From: Haliovirga abyssi
GTDB lineage: Bacteria; Fusobacteriota; Fusobacteriia; Fusobacteriales; Haliovirgaceae
Direction: 5' to 3'
DNA: 64,000 nucleotides
NCBI RefSeq assembly: GCF_030295325.1
Contig: NZ_AP027059.1
Coordinates: forward strand, 1,360,637 to 1,424,636
The notes beneath the pieces were generated by a model. It was not told the origin of the DNA and did not search any database. It saw only the letters and a list, made by a program, of their open reading frames with translations. Shown in pieces: positions 9,202 to 19,500 of the stretch (its first letter is position 1; each line of letters begins with the position of its first letter). The position numbers were made by a program, and so were the translations under genes.

Positions 9202-9300
9202 AAACGTTTAAAAAATAACGTTCTTATATTTTGTTATAAAAATGGTTAAATCATTGCATATTTTAAAATAAAATAGGAAAATTATTTTTAAACCATTCCT
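9202..9300. mobile_element. MITE-like palindrome, copy A
   Basis: About 100 bp imperfect palindrome. The left end AAACGTTTAAAAAATAA pairs with the right end TTATTTTTAAACCATTC, and an inner pair flanks the centre. It is the same layout as copies at 54335, 58892 and 60128. Flanking bases TTATA (left) and CTATA (right) agree in four of five positions, as expected of a target duplication. There is no coding capacity. Confidence 0.65.
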
Positions 9301-9357
9301 ATATAAAATAATACCTTTGTTTAAATTCAAAATATCTTTTATTAAATCTTTTCTCTG

Positions 9358-9456
9358 TTTTTTAATTTTCTCATTTCATAATTTGATAATACTTAAAATA
9401 TCCTATATTTTATTATTCTTTCAGAAGAATTATCTAAATTTATATCACGATATATC
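9358..9456 (-). pseudogene. Fossil scrap of a lipase-like array gene
   Basis: About 100 bases align closely with 712-812, in the C-terminal half of the long lipase-like gene. Shared runs include TTTAATTTTCTCATTTCATA and GAATTATCT. It is a short, broken remnant of the same family, lying upstream of the present array. It suggests that another long unit once stood here. The rest of 9182-9535 holds the MITE-like copy A and no gene. Confidence 0.65.
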
Positions 9457-9503
9457 ATCACCCTAATAATAACAACCCCATTCCCCTTCATAATCTACAA
9501 AGA

Positions 9504-9521
9504 GGACAAGTAAACTTGTCC
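9504..9521 (-). terminator. Possible weak terminator after tube gene
   Basis: The perfect inverted repeat GGACAAG/CTTGTCC lies 15 bases beyond the stop codon of the tube-like gene. On the minus strand it is followed by TCTTTGTAG, only moderately T-rich. It may be a weak terminator or a 3'-stabilising hairpin. Confidence 0.4.
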
Positions 9522-9535
9522 CCATTTTATTATTC

Positions 9536-9967
9536 TTACTCTTGTGCAAATCCACCATCGATGTCTGTTAATTCTGTTTTGTCTTTCTTTTGTTTGATTA
9601 CTATTTCAAATGTTCCTACACCTTCTGTATCACCATATTTTTCTGTATAATCTACTACAAAAGAATTTGGTAATATTATTTTTCTTACTACTTGATCTGC
9701 TGCTATTACTTCTAATGTTGTTACTCTGTAGCAATCTGCTTTTTCTGCTGATACTACTGACCATTTTGCTAAGTTCAATGTATGATCTGCTTCTTCTCCA
9801 TTTACTGCTGTGATAATTTTCCCTGTTACTATTATCAATGTCCCTACATCTGTTGATCTAGCGTTTGAATCATCCGGAGTATCTGTTTTATACTCTGCCT
9901 TTTGAATGTTTGCCATCCCTAAATCAATTGTTTCGTTTTGTCCTTCTACTTTTAATCTGAATCCCAT
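9536..9967 (-). CDS. Tube (Hcp/TssD-like) protein of a contractile system
   Basis: Small protein of 143 residues, read from the ATG at 9967 because AGGAGG stands 8 bases upstream; a longer frame beginning at 10006 would include that site. The N-terminus MGFRLKVEG, the block YKTDTPDDSNARSTD and an all-beta pattern ending in an acidic tail look like the small tube proteins that accompany sheath genes in clostridial and fusobacterial contractile (T6SS-like) loci. This is from memory of the family, not a search. Size agrees with Hcp-type tube subunits (about 140-170). It follows the sheath-like gene with a 159-base gap containing a small hairpin, which could adjust tube-to-sheath ratios. Alternative: an unrelated beta-barrel cytosolic protein. 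Confidence 0.55.
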   Translation of the reverse strand: MGFRLKVEGQNETIDLGMANIQKAEYKTDTPDDSNARSTDVGTLIIVTGKIITAVNGEEADHTLNLAKWSVVSAEKADCYRVTTLEVIAADQVVRKIILPNSFVVDYTEKYGDTEGVGTFEIVIKQKKDKTELTDIDGGFAQE

Positions 9968-10099
9968 ACTGTGTAACCTCCTATGATTTTTTTTGGAATG
10001 TCTCAATCATAACTTATCATTTCTTCATATCAAATTTTATAAAATAATCACTATTTTCTTATGAAGATAATAAATATTTTTTCAACTATTCCTTATTCT

Positions 10100-10119
10100 A
10101 AAAGGGCGTCCCCCTTTAT
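10100..10119 (-). terminator. Small hairpin between sheath and tube genes
   Basis: AAAGGG/CCCTTT with a 5-base spacer lies 8 bases past the stop codon of the sheath-like gene; the minus strand continues with TTTTAG. It could be a partial terminator between sheath and tube genes. Confidence 0.35.
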
Positions 10120-10126
10120 TAATTTA

Positions 10127-12292
10127 TTAATTCGAGTTAGCACTCTTTGTTATTGCTATTTCTAAATTTTTCACACTTCCATTAAACGCTAACTCTATTT
10201 GACACACATTGTTTTTTTCATCTATTATATTACTTATACTATCCCCTGTTTGAAATATTGAATTCACAAATCCCATATCATTATTCCATATACTCTTTTG
10301 ACTCTTTGGATTATTACTGAAAAATTTTATTATTTTATCTTGTCTAAAATCACTTGTATGAAATCTTAATATTCTTTCTATATAACTACTTACTGTTGTT
10401 TTATAAATTGGATCAAATCCTTCTTCTGTCAATGACAAGCTTCTTGCTTTATATACTGTTATTCTTTTTACTAATTCTCCATCTATTTGTGCATTTTCTG
10501 ATGAAAATACAAATCCAAAATTATTCCTGTTTATTTCATCTTTTATTGTATTTGTAAATCCTGATATTTCTTTTGCTAATGTAGTTACTGTTTTTAAACT
10601 ATTATCTCCACTTTCTAAATCATATCTTACTCCTGGATATTTGTTTGTTGCATTTCTAAATTTCCCTTTTAGATATTCTGGACATTGATATGATGAAACT
10701 AATCCTGCTGCTACATATGATGCATCTATATATACACCTTCTAGCCACAATTTCATTATATCTTCTTTTAATTTTGATAATTCTACTCCCCCACCATCAT
10801 TTACTTTTAATCTACTATCCAATACCACTCCTGATTTATCTTTTGGTATTATTGTGAAATTCGGTAAACAAGGAATTGCAAATTCACTATATTTTTGCTT
10901 CATTAATGGTTCACATTTTGTTATATATTTTTCCACTCCTATTGTTGCCATACTATTGAATGTTGTCTCTTCTTTTGATTGGAAATTAAAGAAAATTTGA
11001 ATTTTATAATCTTTCGCTATATCCAATATTTGTGTTAATGTTTCCATTGTATTTCCTTTTTCTTTTGATACTTTTTTACTACCTTTAAATCTTTCTCTTC
11101 TTAATTTAGGTTTTGCACTTGATTCAAATTCTATCGCTGGAACTATTCCAAACCATATTGTGTTATTAAAATCATTCTTTGCATTTATTGTATTTAAATA
11201 TTTTAAAAATCTATCTTTATTATTGCTTTTTACCATCATATCCACTTTTGTATTTGTTATTATTAGTGATGGTTTCATCTCTTTACTTTTTGTTTCATAT
11301 TGCTCAAAGTACATTTTTATTCCCAATATCTTTTCTATTAATGGTTTTGCTGCTTTTACAAATTCATCTTTTGAACTTTTATAAAATTCTAAATATGAAT
11401 TATAATTTGCTACTTCCTTTTCTACATCTATTTCATCTTGAACTACTGGCATTGGGGCAAATGTTCTTAATACTAAATCTTTTACATATGGTGTTGGACT
11501 TTCTGTTATTTCAGTATAATCTTCTTCTAATACTTCTAATAATCTATTAGCATTTTCTTGTCCTTTTACCAATAGTGCACTACTTTCTGCTTTCGGAGCT
11601 TCCAATATTTTTAATTCTCCTTGTTCTCCCATTGTAAGCATTCCTACTTTTATTGCTTCTGACTCTGCATCTTCTGGTTTTTGTCCTAATAATAGTCTTG
11701 TTTTTATATCTTCTATTGCTATTGGTAACATTCCCATTACATTATTATAGTTTTTACTTGCTTCTTCAAATTTAGAATTTAATTTGTCTCCTATTTCGCC
11801 TTTACTTGGATCTTCTTCATCTAACTCTTCATATTTCCCATGTAAATATCCTATTTCTTTTCTTATTTGCTTTATATCTTCCATTACTTTCTTTGGCGAT
11901 ATCATTTCCAATACATTTTCAAATTTAAAATCTACATTTTTTATCCCTTGATTTTTCTTTGTATCTATTAAGGTAAATAGCATCTTTAAAAAATCATTAT
12001 TTTCATCTAATGGTATTTCTGATATTGCCTCTTCTGGTAATCCTTCTGGTTTCACTAACGAATACACCACTTTTTGATTTGTTGCATTGTAAAACGAATA
12101 CACTTTTGGTTCAAACTTATTCAGAAATTCATCGAAATCTCTTATTAACAAATGTTCGTTAATTTCTGTTAATTTCTCATCGCTCAAACTTTCATACCCT
12201 TTTACATCTCCAACTAATGTTAATAAATCTAATTTCTCCGGATTTAACTCCTCAAATAGCATTGTCCTATTTGTTTGTGTTATTATTTCCAT
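10127..12292 (-). CDS. TssB-TssC fusion-like contractile sheath protein
   Basis: A 721-residue protein. The start is ATG 12292, six bases after AGGAGG; another ATG two codons upstream is too close to the site. Residues about 1-215 follow the logic of TssB: a DFDEFLNKFEPKVY block, then VDFKFENVLEMISPKKV leading to a long helical repeat about ILGYLHGKYEEL-type sequence. Residues about 270-721 resemble TssC: a long alpha/beta core, a region near SSYIERILRFHTSD, and a C-terminal beta strand rich in alternating hydrophobics. In ordinary T6SS these are two proteins. The gene is followed by a small tube-like gene and preceded by a response regulator, and it lies beside the lipase/lipoprotein array. 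No baseplate, spike, membrane-complex or ClpV genes are in the window. The sheath assignment is moderately supported; the fusion reading is inference from motif order. Confidence 0.5.
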   Translation of the reverse strand: MEIITQTNRTMLFEELNPEKLDLLTLVGDVKGYESLSDEKLTEINEHLLIRDFDEFLNKFEPKVYSFYNATNQKVVYSLVKPEGLPEEAISEIPLDENNDFLKMLFTLIDTKKNQGIKNVDFKFENVLEMISPKKVMEDIKQIRKEIGYLHGKYEELDEEDPSKGEIGDKLNSKFEEASKNYNNVMGMLPIAIEDIKTRLLLGQKPEDAESEAIKVGMLTMGEQGELKILEAPKAESSALLVKGQENANRLLEVLEEDYTEITESPTPYVKDLVLRTFAPMPVVQDEIDVEKEVANYNSYLEFYKSSKDEFVKAAKPLIEKILGIKMYFEQYETKSKEMKPSLIITNTKVDMMVKSNNKDRFLKYLNTINAKNDFNNTIWFGIVPAIEFESSAKPKLRRERFKGSKKVSKEKGNTMETLTQILDIAKDYKIQIFFNFQSKEETTFNSMATIGVEKYITKCEPLMKQKYSEFAIPCLPNFTIIPKDKSGVVLDSRLKVNDGGGVELSKLKEDIMKLWLEGVYIDASYVAAGLVSSYQCPEYLKGKFRNATNKYPGVRYDLESGDNSLKTVTTLAKEISGFTNTIKDEINRNNFGFVFSSENAQIDGELVKRITVYKARSLSLTEEGFDPIYKTTVSSYIERILRFHTSDFRQDKIIKFFSNNPKSQKSIWNNDMGFVNSIFQTGDSISNIIDEKNNVCQIELAFNGSVKNLEIAITKSANSN

Positions 12293-12332
12293 TCTCATCC
12301 TCCTTATTTTATTTGCTTTTTTTATTTATAGT

Positions 12333-12369
12333 ATGATTTTAGAAAACTACCTTTCGGGAGTTTAATCAT
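12333..12369 (-). promoter_or_regulatory. Hairpin with GAAA loop between regulator and sheath genes
   Basis: On the minus strand ATGATT and AAACT pair with AGTTT and AATCAT around CCGAAAGG, giving a stem with a GNRA-type GAAA loop. It occupies most of the 86-base gap between the response-regulator stop and the sheath start. A-rich sequence follows, so it is not an obvious terminator. It may stabilise or process the mRNA, or control sheath translation. Confidence 0.4.
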
Positions 12370-12378
12370 AGTTTTTTA

Positions 12379-13044
12379 CTATCTTTCTAATTTATATCCT
12401 CTGCCTATCAATGTTACCAACTTTTCTTTCATCAGTGGATCTTTCTGCCTTATTTTCTTAACAAACGCATCTACTCTTCTGTTTCCTCCTCTATAATTTC
12501 CTCTCCAAACTTTTTCTATTATTGCTTCTCTACTACAAACCACATTAGCATTTTCCCTGAAAAATTTTGATAATTCATACTCTTTATCTGTTAAATTTTC
12601 TGGTATTTCACCTATTTCTATTGTTGCTACACTATCCATTAATATCTCTTTGTTTATATCTCTTTTAAATCCTTTTTCTTCTATATTAAATGCTCTTTTT
12701 ATTTTATGTATCACTTCATCACTTGTAAATGGTTTCCTCAAATAATCATCTGCTCCATTTTTAAAACTCCTTAATACTGTTTCACTGTCATCTATTGCAC
12801 TTATTATCATTATATATGGGTTATTATATTCTTTTCTATTTTTGTCTATAAATTTACAAACATCTAATCCACTTATATCTGGCAAATTTAAATCCAACAA
12901 TATTACTTCTGGTTTTTTTTCTTCCACAGTTCTTACTGCATCTCGTCCATTCTCACTTTCATACACTATAAAGTTTTCTTCCAACAAACTTATTTTTATA
13001 ACTTCTCTAATTAAAGGATCATCCTCTACAATTAATACTTTCAC
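12379..13044 (-). CDS. OmpR/PhoB-type response regulator
   Basis: A 221-residue two-domain regulator. The N-terminal receiver (about 1-120) has the acidic pair Asp8/Asp9, the phosphorylation site in LLDLNLP (Asp52) and Lys in RKPF. The C-terminal winged helix (about 130-221) ends with the typical LVTLIGRGYKLE hairpin. No histidine kinase is adjacent, so it is an orphan here. It has a strong promoter 110 bases upstream and precedes the sheath and tube genes in the same direction, which suggests it may control them or be co-transcribed by chance. Family assignment is firm; the target is not known. Confidence 0.9.
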   Translation of the reverse strand: MKVLIVEDDPLIREVIKISLLEENFIVYESENGRDAVRTVEEKKPEVILLDLNLPDISGLDVCKFIDKNRKEYNNPYIMIISAIDDSETVLRSFKNGADDYLRKPFTSDEVIHKIKRAFNIEEKGFKRDINKEILMDSVATIEIGEIPENLTDKEYELSKFFRENANVVCSREAIIEKVWRGNYRGGNRRVDAFVKKIRQKDPLMKEKLVTLIGRGYKLER

Positions 13045-13160
13045 TATTATCCTCCTCTTTTTTTATTTCGATTAATTTAAAATGACTTGTAGAAAAGAAA
13101 ACGAAGTGTTTGATTTTTTTGAACTTTCAAATTTATTTATTATTTTCACACCACAGCAAT

Positions 13161-13189
13161 AATATATCATATACAGAATATTTTGTCAA
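13161..13189 (-). promoter_or_regulatory. Near-consensus sigma-70 promoter for response regulator
   Basis: On the minus strand TTGACA (13184-13189) is separated by exactly 17 bases from TATATT (13161-13166). Initiation near 13154 would leave a 5' leader of about 110 bases before the regulator ATG. Confidence 0.75.
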
Positions 13190-13238
13190 CACTTTTTTTA
13201 TCTATATTGATACACAATGTTCTTTATGTGCATATCTC

Positions 13239-13307
13239 GAATTCTCGTCCATCCACCGCTTCCTTTTGTACTTTTTTTAAATGCAGCTTTATTTTTTGAA
13301 TTCTCGT
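13239..13307 (-). promoter_or_regulatory. Pair of direct repeats upstream of regulator promoter
   Basis: GAATTCTCGT occurs at 13239-13248 and 13298-13307, 59 bases apart, upstream of the promoter at 13161-13189. Both lie in a stretch less AT-rich than its surroundings. They could be binding sites of an activator, possibly the regulator itself; this is speculative. The 13045-13506 interval holds no gene I can support. Confidence 0.3.
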
Positions 13308-13355
13308 GCTATTTTCTGTAATAGTTTTTCTTTTTCAAAATTATTCCTGATTTAG

Positions 13356-13413
13356 AACAGAAAAAGCTTTCTCCAAATATATAGGAGAAAGCTTTTTCTG
13401 TTTTATTTTTTTA
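13356..13413 (+). terminator. Very strong hairpin with plus-strand T-tract
   Basis: A 19-base perfect stem (13356-13374 with 13384-13402) closes a 9-base AT loop. The T-run TTTTATTTTTTTA follows on the plus strand, so the intrinsic-terminator polarity is plus, although all genes here are minus. Read in the minus direction it still makes a strong hairpin beyond the giant gene's 3' end and may act as a bidirectional transcript end. Confidence 0.55.
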
Positions 13414-13506
13414 TGTGCTTCTCATAAAAAAGCCTTGAGCCTTTTAAAAGAAAATCAAAATATTATTTTAAAATCGTCCCTTATACTTATATAATAATCA
13501 CTTTTA

Positions 13507-16500
13507 TCATTTATCACTATCCAGATAATATTTCTCAAAATTTCCATTTGAAGTTTCAATATAATATATATGCTTCTTTTTTCCATATATATCAATATAT
13601 GCATCTATTATCTTTTTATTAATATCTCCAGATAATATTTTTATAAATACTCTATCCTCTTCTACATAATTTCCTGCTTTATCATATAACTTAATTTCCA
13701 TTGGATTTGTATCTGCATAATCTCCACTTGCATTTTGCCATATAACTGATTTATATAAATTCCCACTACTATCATTAAATTCACCAATCTCTTCTATACT
13801 ATTATTAGCTATAATAATTTTCCAAATATAATTTTCTGTAGGATTAAATATCAATTTAACATCAATATCTTTATCACTTGTATCACAATCATTAGAATCA
13901 AATATATAGTTATATGCTATAGCTGTTCCACTTGTTAAAGGAATTATTATCTCACTTCCCTCTTTTTCTTGATACCCCAATTTATCTCCGTTACCATTTA
14001 TTGCATTAAATACAGGAACAGTATTATCATAATTAAATATATTATTAAATTCACTTTTACTACCTTTTATTACTGATTCATTCCCTGCATTATCTACTAC
14101 TTGTACAAATATATCTTTTTCTCCATCATTCCCTAAATTTAACGAAAAATCAGTTGGACTATTATATAAAATATAATTTTCACTACTTAAATCTCCACTC
14201 AATCCATATTTCATACCACCAACTCCTGCTAAATTATCACTAGCAGCTATATTTAATTTTAAATTACTACTATTTCCATAATATATTCCACTAGTTTCCC
14301 CAGTTCTGTATACATCACTATCATTATCTCTTAAATATATATTACTTATAACAGGTTTTGTTATGTCTAATTTTACTCCATTTGTCTCCACAACATCTGA
14401 TATATTTCCTGCTTTATCATATACTTTCATTTTTTGAATATATATTAACTCATTTGGCTTTGTATTATCATATTCTGTTAAATTAAGAGCTGATTTTATT
14501 CCTGTCCCTGTTGTATTCCCTATATTTTCCCAATTGGACACTACTCCTTCACTATCCCATACTCCATATTCATAATGGTTCACTCCACTTAGATTATCTA
14601 ATGCTCCTTTATAATTGTATTTTAATGTATATGTAACCCCTTCTGGTGTCTCTCCATTTGTCCATTCCACATCTTCCGTTTTATCTGCTCGTACATCTAT
14701 TAAATTCATTCCACTTACATCTGGTTTTGTTTTGTCAAATTTAACTCCATTTGTTTCTACATCTATATAATTCCCTGCTTTATCATATACTCTTATTTTT
14801 TGAATATATATTGTATTATCTGTATTATCATATTCTGTTAAACTTAATCCTGATTTTGTTGTAACTCCTGTTGATACTCCTCTATTTTCCCAATCAAATA
14901 CCGTAACATTTTCAGATCTGTTCCAAGCTCCATATTCATAATGGTCCACTCCACTTAAACTATCAGTTGCTCCATTGTACATACATTTCAATGTATATGT
15001 AGCCCCTTCTGGTGTTTCTCCATTTGTCCATTCCACATCACTTGTCAAATCTGCTCTTACATCTATTAAGCCCATTCCAGTTATATCTGGTTTTGTATCA
15101 TCAATTTTCAATTCAAATTTCTTAATTTGTCCTTTTACTCCATCTGGATAAACTGCTCTTATAAAGAATGTTTTTACTCCTTCTGAAATATTAAAATCAT
15201 CTAAATTTGTAGCAGTTGTATTACCTGTAAAATCTCCATCTGATATTGTTATGCTATCTTTTGATCCAGCCTTCATTCCATATTCATAACTACTCGCATA
15301 ACTATCTTCTATCCATTCAATATAAATTTTACTATCAACTGGTTCTCCTGTATTATTCCATATACTTTCTAATATTTCATCTGTTTTACTGTTATTTTTA
15401 TATATATTTATATTTCCAAATTCTGTTTTACAAATTATACCATCACTTCTTACTGGAGCTGTTTTTTTATGATTAACTCCATAATCTGCCCTAACCTCAA
15501 TATAATAAGTATAATTATTTGTAAGAGGTATTCCGCCTTGAGATATTTCTAAATTTTTATTATTATTTACCCAATTCTGCACTACACTTTCTACTCCAGA
15601 ACTATTTTTAACGTAAATTTTATATTCAAAATAGTTTATACTATCTACATTAGAAGTTGCATCTATTTTTATCATTCCATATATTCCAGAACTTCTACTT
15701 GTCACATCATAATCTTTAGAATTATCTCCTGATAACGTATCCCATACATCTGTAATATTGATTATTGTATTCAAATATACTGAATTACTAACATACACAT
15801 CTGAATAAATAGTTCCTTTTTTTTCTCTTACATATATATAATAATTCCCTTCCAAAGTATATGAAGACAAATCTTTATTTATATCTGTCCCTTTACTTGG
15901 TATCTCTTCCCAAGGAACTATAACATTATCTTTAGAATAAACTTCACTATTTCCAATTGAAAATTCTATTGAATCAATATAATCTTTTGGTTCATGTTCA
16001 GTTTGTCCATAAAGATAATCTGCTATATTTATAGTAGCAGTTAATGTCTTATCTGTAAAATTAATTGGCGAAACCGAATTAATTTTAAATAATAAACTAT
16101 TTGAATCTCCTGGTGTTCCTTTTCTTATATTTCCATATTTATCTAAGTTTTTTTGTATGTTACTGTCAGTTACTCCTGTAAAAGTGTACCAGCTAGTATC
16201 AAGAGTTCCATCTCCACTTGCAGTTCCAGGAGGAATAGTGTTTTCTTGAAATCTTTCCATAGATATTCCACCAACTTCATTTTTCCCTTTTGGCCAACTG
16301 CTATTTTCTATGTTTACCATATCTACTGTAATATAATTATTATCTTTTAATATCAACTGTTCTCCAGAATTATTCAAATTCATTTTATTACTATCTGCGC
16401 ATACAAAAACTCTTACTTTCTCATTGCTGGTTACAGAATTATCTGCAATGGTCCAACCTGTTATATTGGAATTATCTTCATTTTGTATTAATAAATATCC

Positions 16501-19500
16501 ATCTGCTGGAATAGTTGTACTACTTCCACTTATCCCTTTTGCATTAGCAATCTCTATATAAGGATTGCTATTTTGAGAATACTGTGCATTATTAATCATC
16601 CATCCTTCAAGGTCTACATCATATGGAGTTTTATTTCTAAGCTCAATATATTCATCTCCAGCCCACATTACTTCATTTATAACTATTTTTTGATATCCAT
16701 AAATCTTTTGTAATTCTTCTAATGATAAAGCATCTCTATATATTCTTATCTCATCTAATAATCCAGTATAATAGAGACCAGTTCCTCTATAATCTCCCGA
16801 ATCGTGAAATTTAGTTCCATTATTAACAGCTCCAACTCCAATATTTCCTGGATGTGGCCACAATTTTGAACCTTCGGCAGTTCCAACAAGCTCCATATTT
16901 AGATATGCTTTCATAGCTCCGTTTTCTAAATTTGATGTTCCATCCAATACTAAGACGGCATTATACCATCTTCCAGCTACAATATCTGCACTAATAAAAC
17001 TATAATCCCAATTACTTTCACTTGTTGGTTCATTCCATCCGCCATAATATATTTTACCATTTTCTATATAAATATTTAAACCTCTTACAGTTCCTCCCTC
17101 TTCATATAAAACCTGTTTTGTCGTTACATCATCTGTTTTAAACCAAAGTGAAACTGTTCTTTTGCTAATAGTTGCCGTATTCAAATCTTCTGTATTTGGA
17201 ACTTCTACATATGACGCACCGTCAAATCTGGCTCCTTGTTCTTGTTTACCAGGTTCATATATAATATTTCCATGTTTTACTCCATCATTTCCACTTTCGC
17301 TTTCATCTTTTACTTTCCCATCTCCTGTGTCTCTTTCAAATGGATAATATATCTCTAATCTGTTCTTATAGTCTTTATGTATCTCCTTATATAAGTCCGC
17401 TACCTCTTCATCAGATAAACCTCTACCATAGAATTTAACATCATCCATATTACCTTGAAAATAATTATTATTAATATCTTTTCCTAAAATCCAAGAATTT
17501 CCATAAACTTCATTAAATGCAGAACTTACATTCTCTTCTGATTTTTTCTCTCCATTTATATAAACTGTCACTTTAGAAGAGAGAGCAGTTAATTTTTCTA
17601 CTTTTACTACAAACTGCTGAAATTCACGACTTTTAAAACCACTACTGCTAAAATCTATATTCTTATCATTCAAATCAACATATAATCCAGTAGTAGAATA
17701 TCCTGCTGTAAATAGATTATCTCCGTTAGTAAAACTTTTCGAAACAAAAGCTTGATTTGTCTGTGTTTCATCTGGTCTTACCCACATTGCAACGGTAAAT
17801 GTAGGTGGCACATAAAAATCTGTTAAATTTATATACCCATCTATTCCATTAAACAAAGCTTCCTTCCCAAAATATCCATCTTCATAACGTACTCCACCAT
17901 ATAATGTCCCATTGTTTCCATTCCCACTTTTATCATTAGATGTACTATCATCAAATGGGTAATATGCTATTACATCTAACCCTACACTATACAATTCATC
18001 TATTTTATCTTGATTAATTGCTTCATTAAAAGTATGAATTTCATCCATATATCCCTTAAAGAAATATTTTGTACTACCACCATCATCTCCTATATCATGA
18101 AATTTTGTTCCATTATTTTCTGCTCCTATCCCCACAAGTCCTGGATGTGGCCATAATTTTGACCCTTCCTGCTCATCAAGCAATCTGCTGTTTAAGTATG
18201 CTTTAAAAGCTCCTGATGTTAATTGATCAGTTCCATCTAAAACAAGTACAGCATGATACCATTTATCTACTTCTATCTCATCAGTTGAAATAGATGAATA
18301 TTTCCAATTGCTTTCATTCGAAGGTTCATTCCACCCGCCAAAATATAATCTTCCATTATATATGTATATATTTAAACCTCTAACTGTTCCACCTTCTTCA
18401 TATAAAATTTGCCTACTATTTAAATCTTCTGGCTTAAACCATAATGATATTGACCGCTTATCATGAACTCCTGTGTTAATAGAATCAGTATTTGGAACCT
18501 CTATATAATCATCTATTCCATCAAAATATGCTGTCTTTCCAAGATTTACTCTTTTAGTCTCATCTTGTATCGTTACTCCATTATGTAATATTCCATCATT
18601 CCCACTATTGCTCTCATCTTTTGTACTATCTGGTGTCACGCTATCTGGATTATTATGTGTAAATGGATAATATATTGTAAAATTTTCATTTGCTCCAGCT
18701 GCTCTATATAGTTCTGTTATTTCATCAACACTTAATTCTTTTCCATAAATTCTAATGTCATCTAATTCCCCATTAAAATATTTATTAGTTGAGTTTGCCC
18801 CAATTTTCCACCCATTTCCTATGCTGTCTCCAATTACACTGTTCATATCTTTTTCCCATAAAATCTCTGAATTTCTATAAACCTTTACATTCGATCTGTT
18901 TGCATCTATTTTCTTTATAACTACAGCTAAATGTTCCCATCCTTTTAATTTTATCCCTTCTGAATTAATACTATCTCTTATTTTCACAAAAACTCCATTA
19001 TTATCATATCCAAAATCAAAAATATTATTCCCGCTTAAATCTGTTTTAGATATAAATCCACTTTCATCTATAGAATTTGGATTTGCCCACATTACCACTG
19101 AAAATGTTTCTGGCACACTAAAATCATCTGTTAGAATATTAGAATCCACTCCATTAAATACTCCAGCTCCATCCACTTCTCCATTTGAATCAAAAGATAT
19201 ATTTGTACCTGTTCCATTATGATTATTTCCACTATAATCATTAGTATCAGAATCTAATTTATAATGAGCTATTAATTTCAGACCATTTGTATATATCTTA
19301 GATATTTCAGAACTACTTAATTCTCGTGAATATATCTTAAAATCATCCATAATCCCATTAAACCAATAATCAGGACCAGTTGCTCCATCTACTGTTGTTG
19401 CTTCAGACCCAGTTCCTACAAATCCATATCTATCAGCTCCCGTACCAATCCCTTTACTTGCATGTACCCCTGTTTTTTCTGCTACTTTTTCTCCATCTAC

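Noticed and set aside
9996-10006. Upstream start for the tube-like gene
   Set aside because: A start at 10006 would place the AGGAGG site inside the coding region; ATG 9967 is better placed.
9536-12292. Remnant of a tailed prophage
   Set aside because: Only sheath- and tube-like genes are seen, with no capsid, terminase, integrase or lysis genes nearby; a chromosomal contractile system fits better, though a phage-derived origin cannot be excluded.
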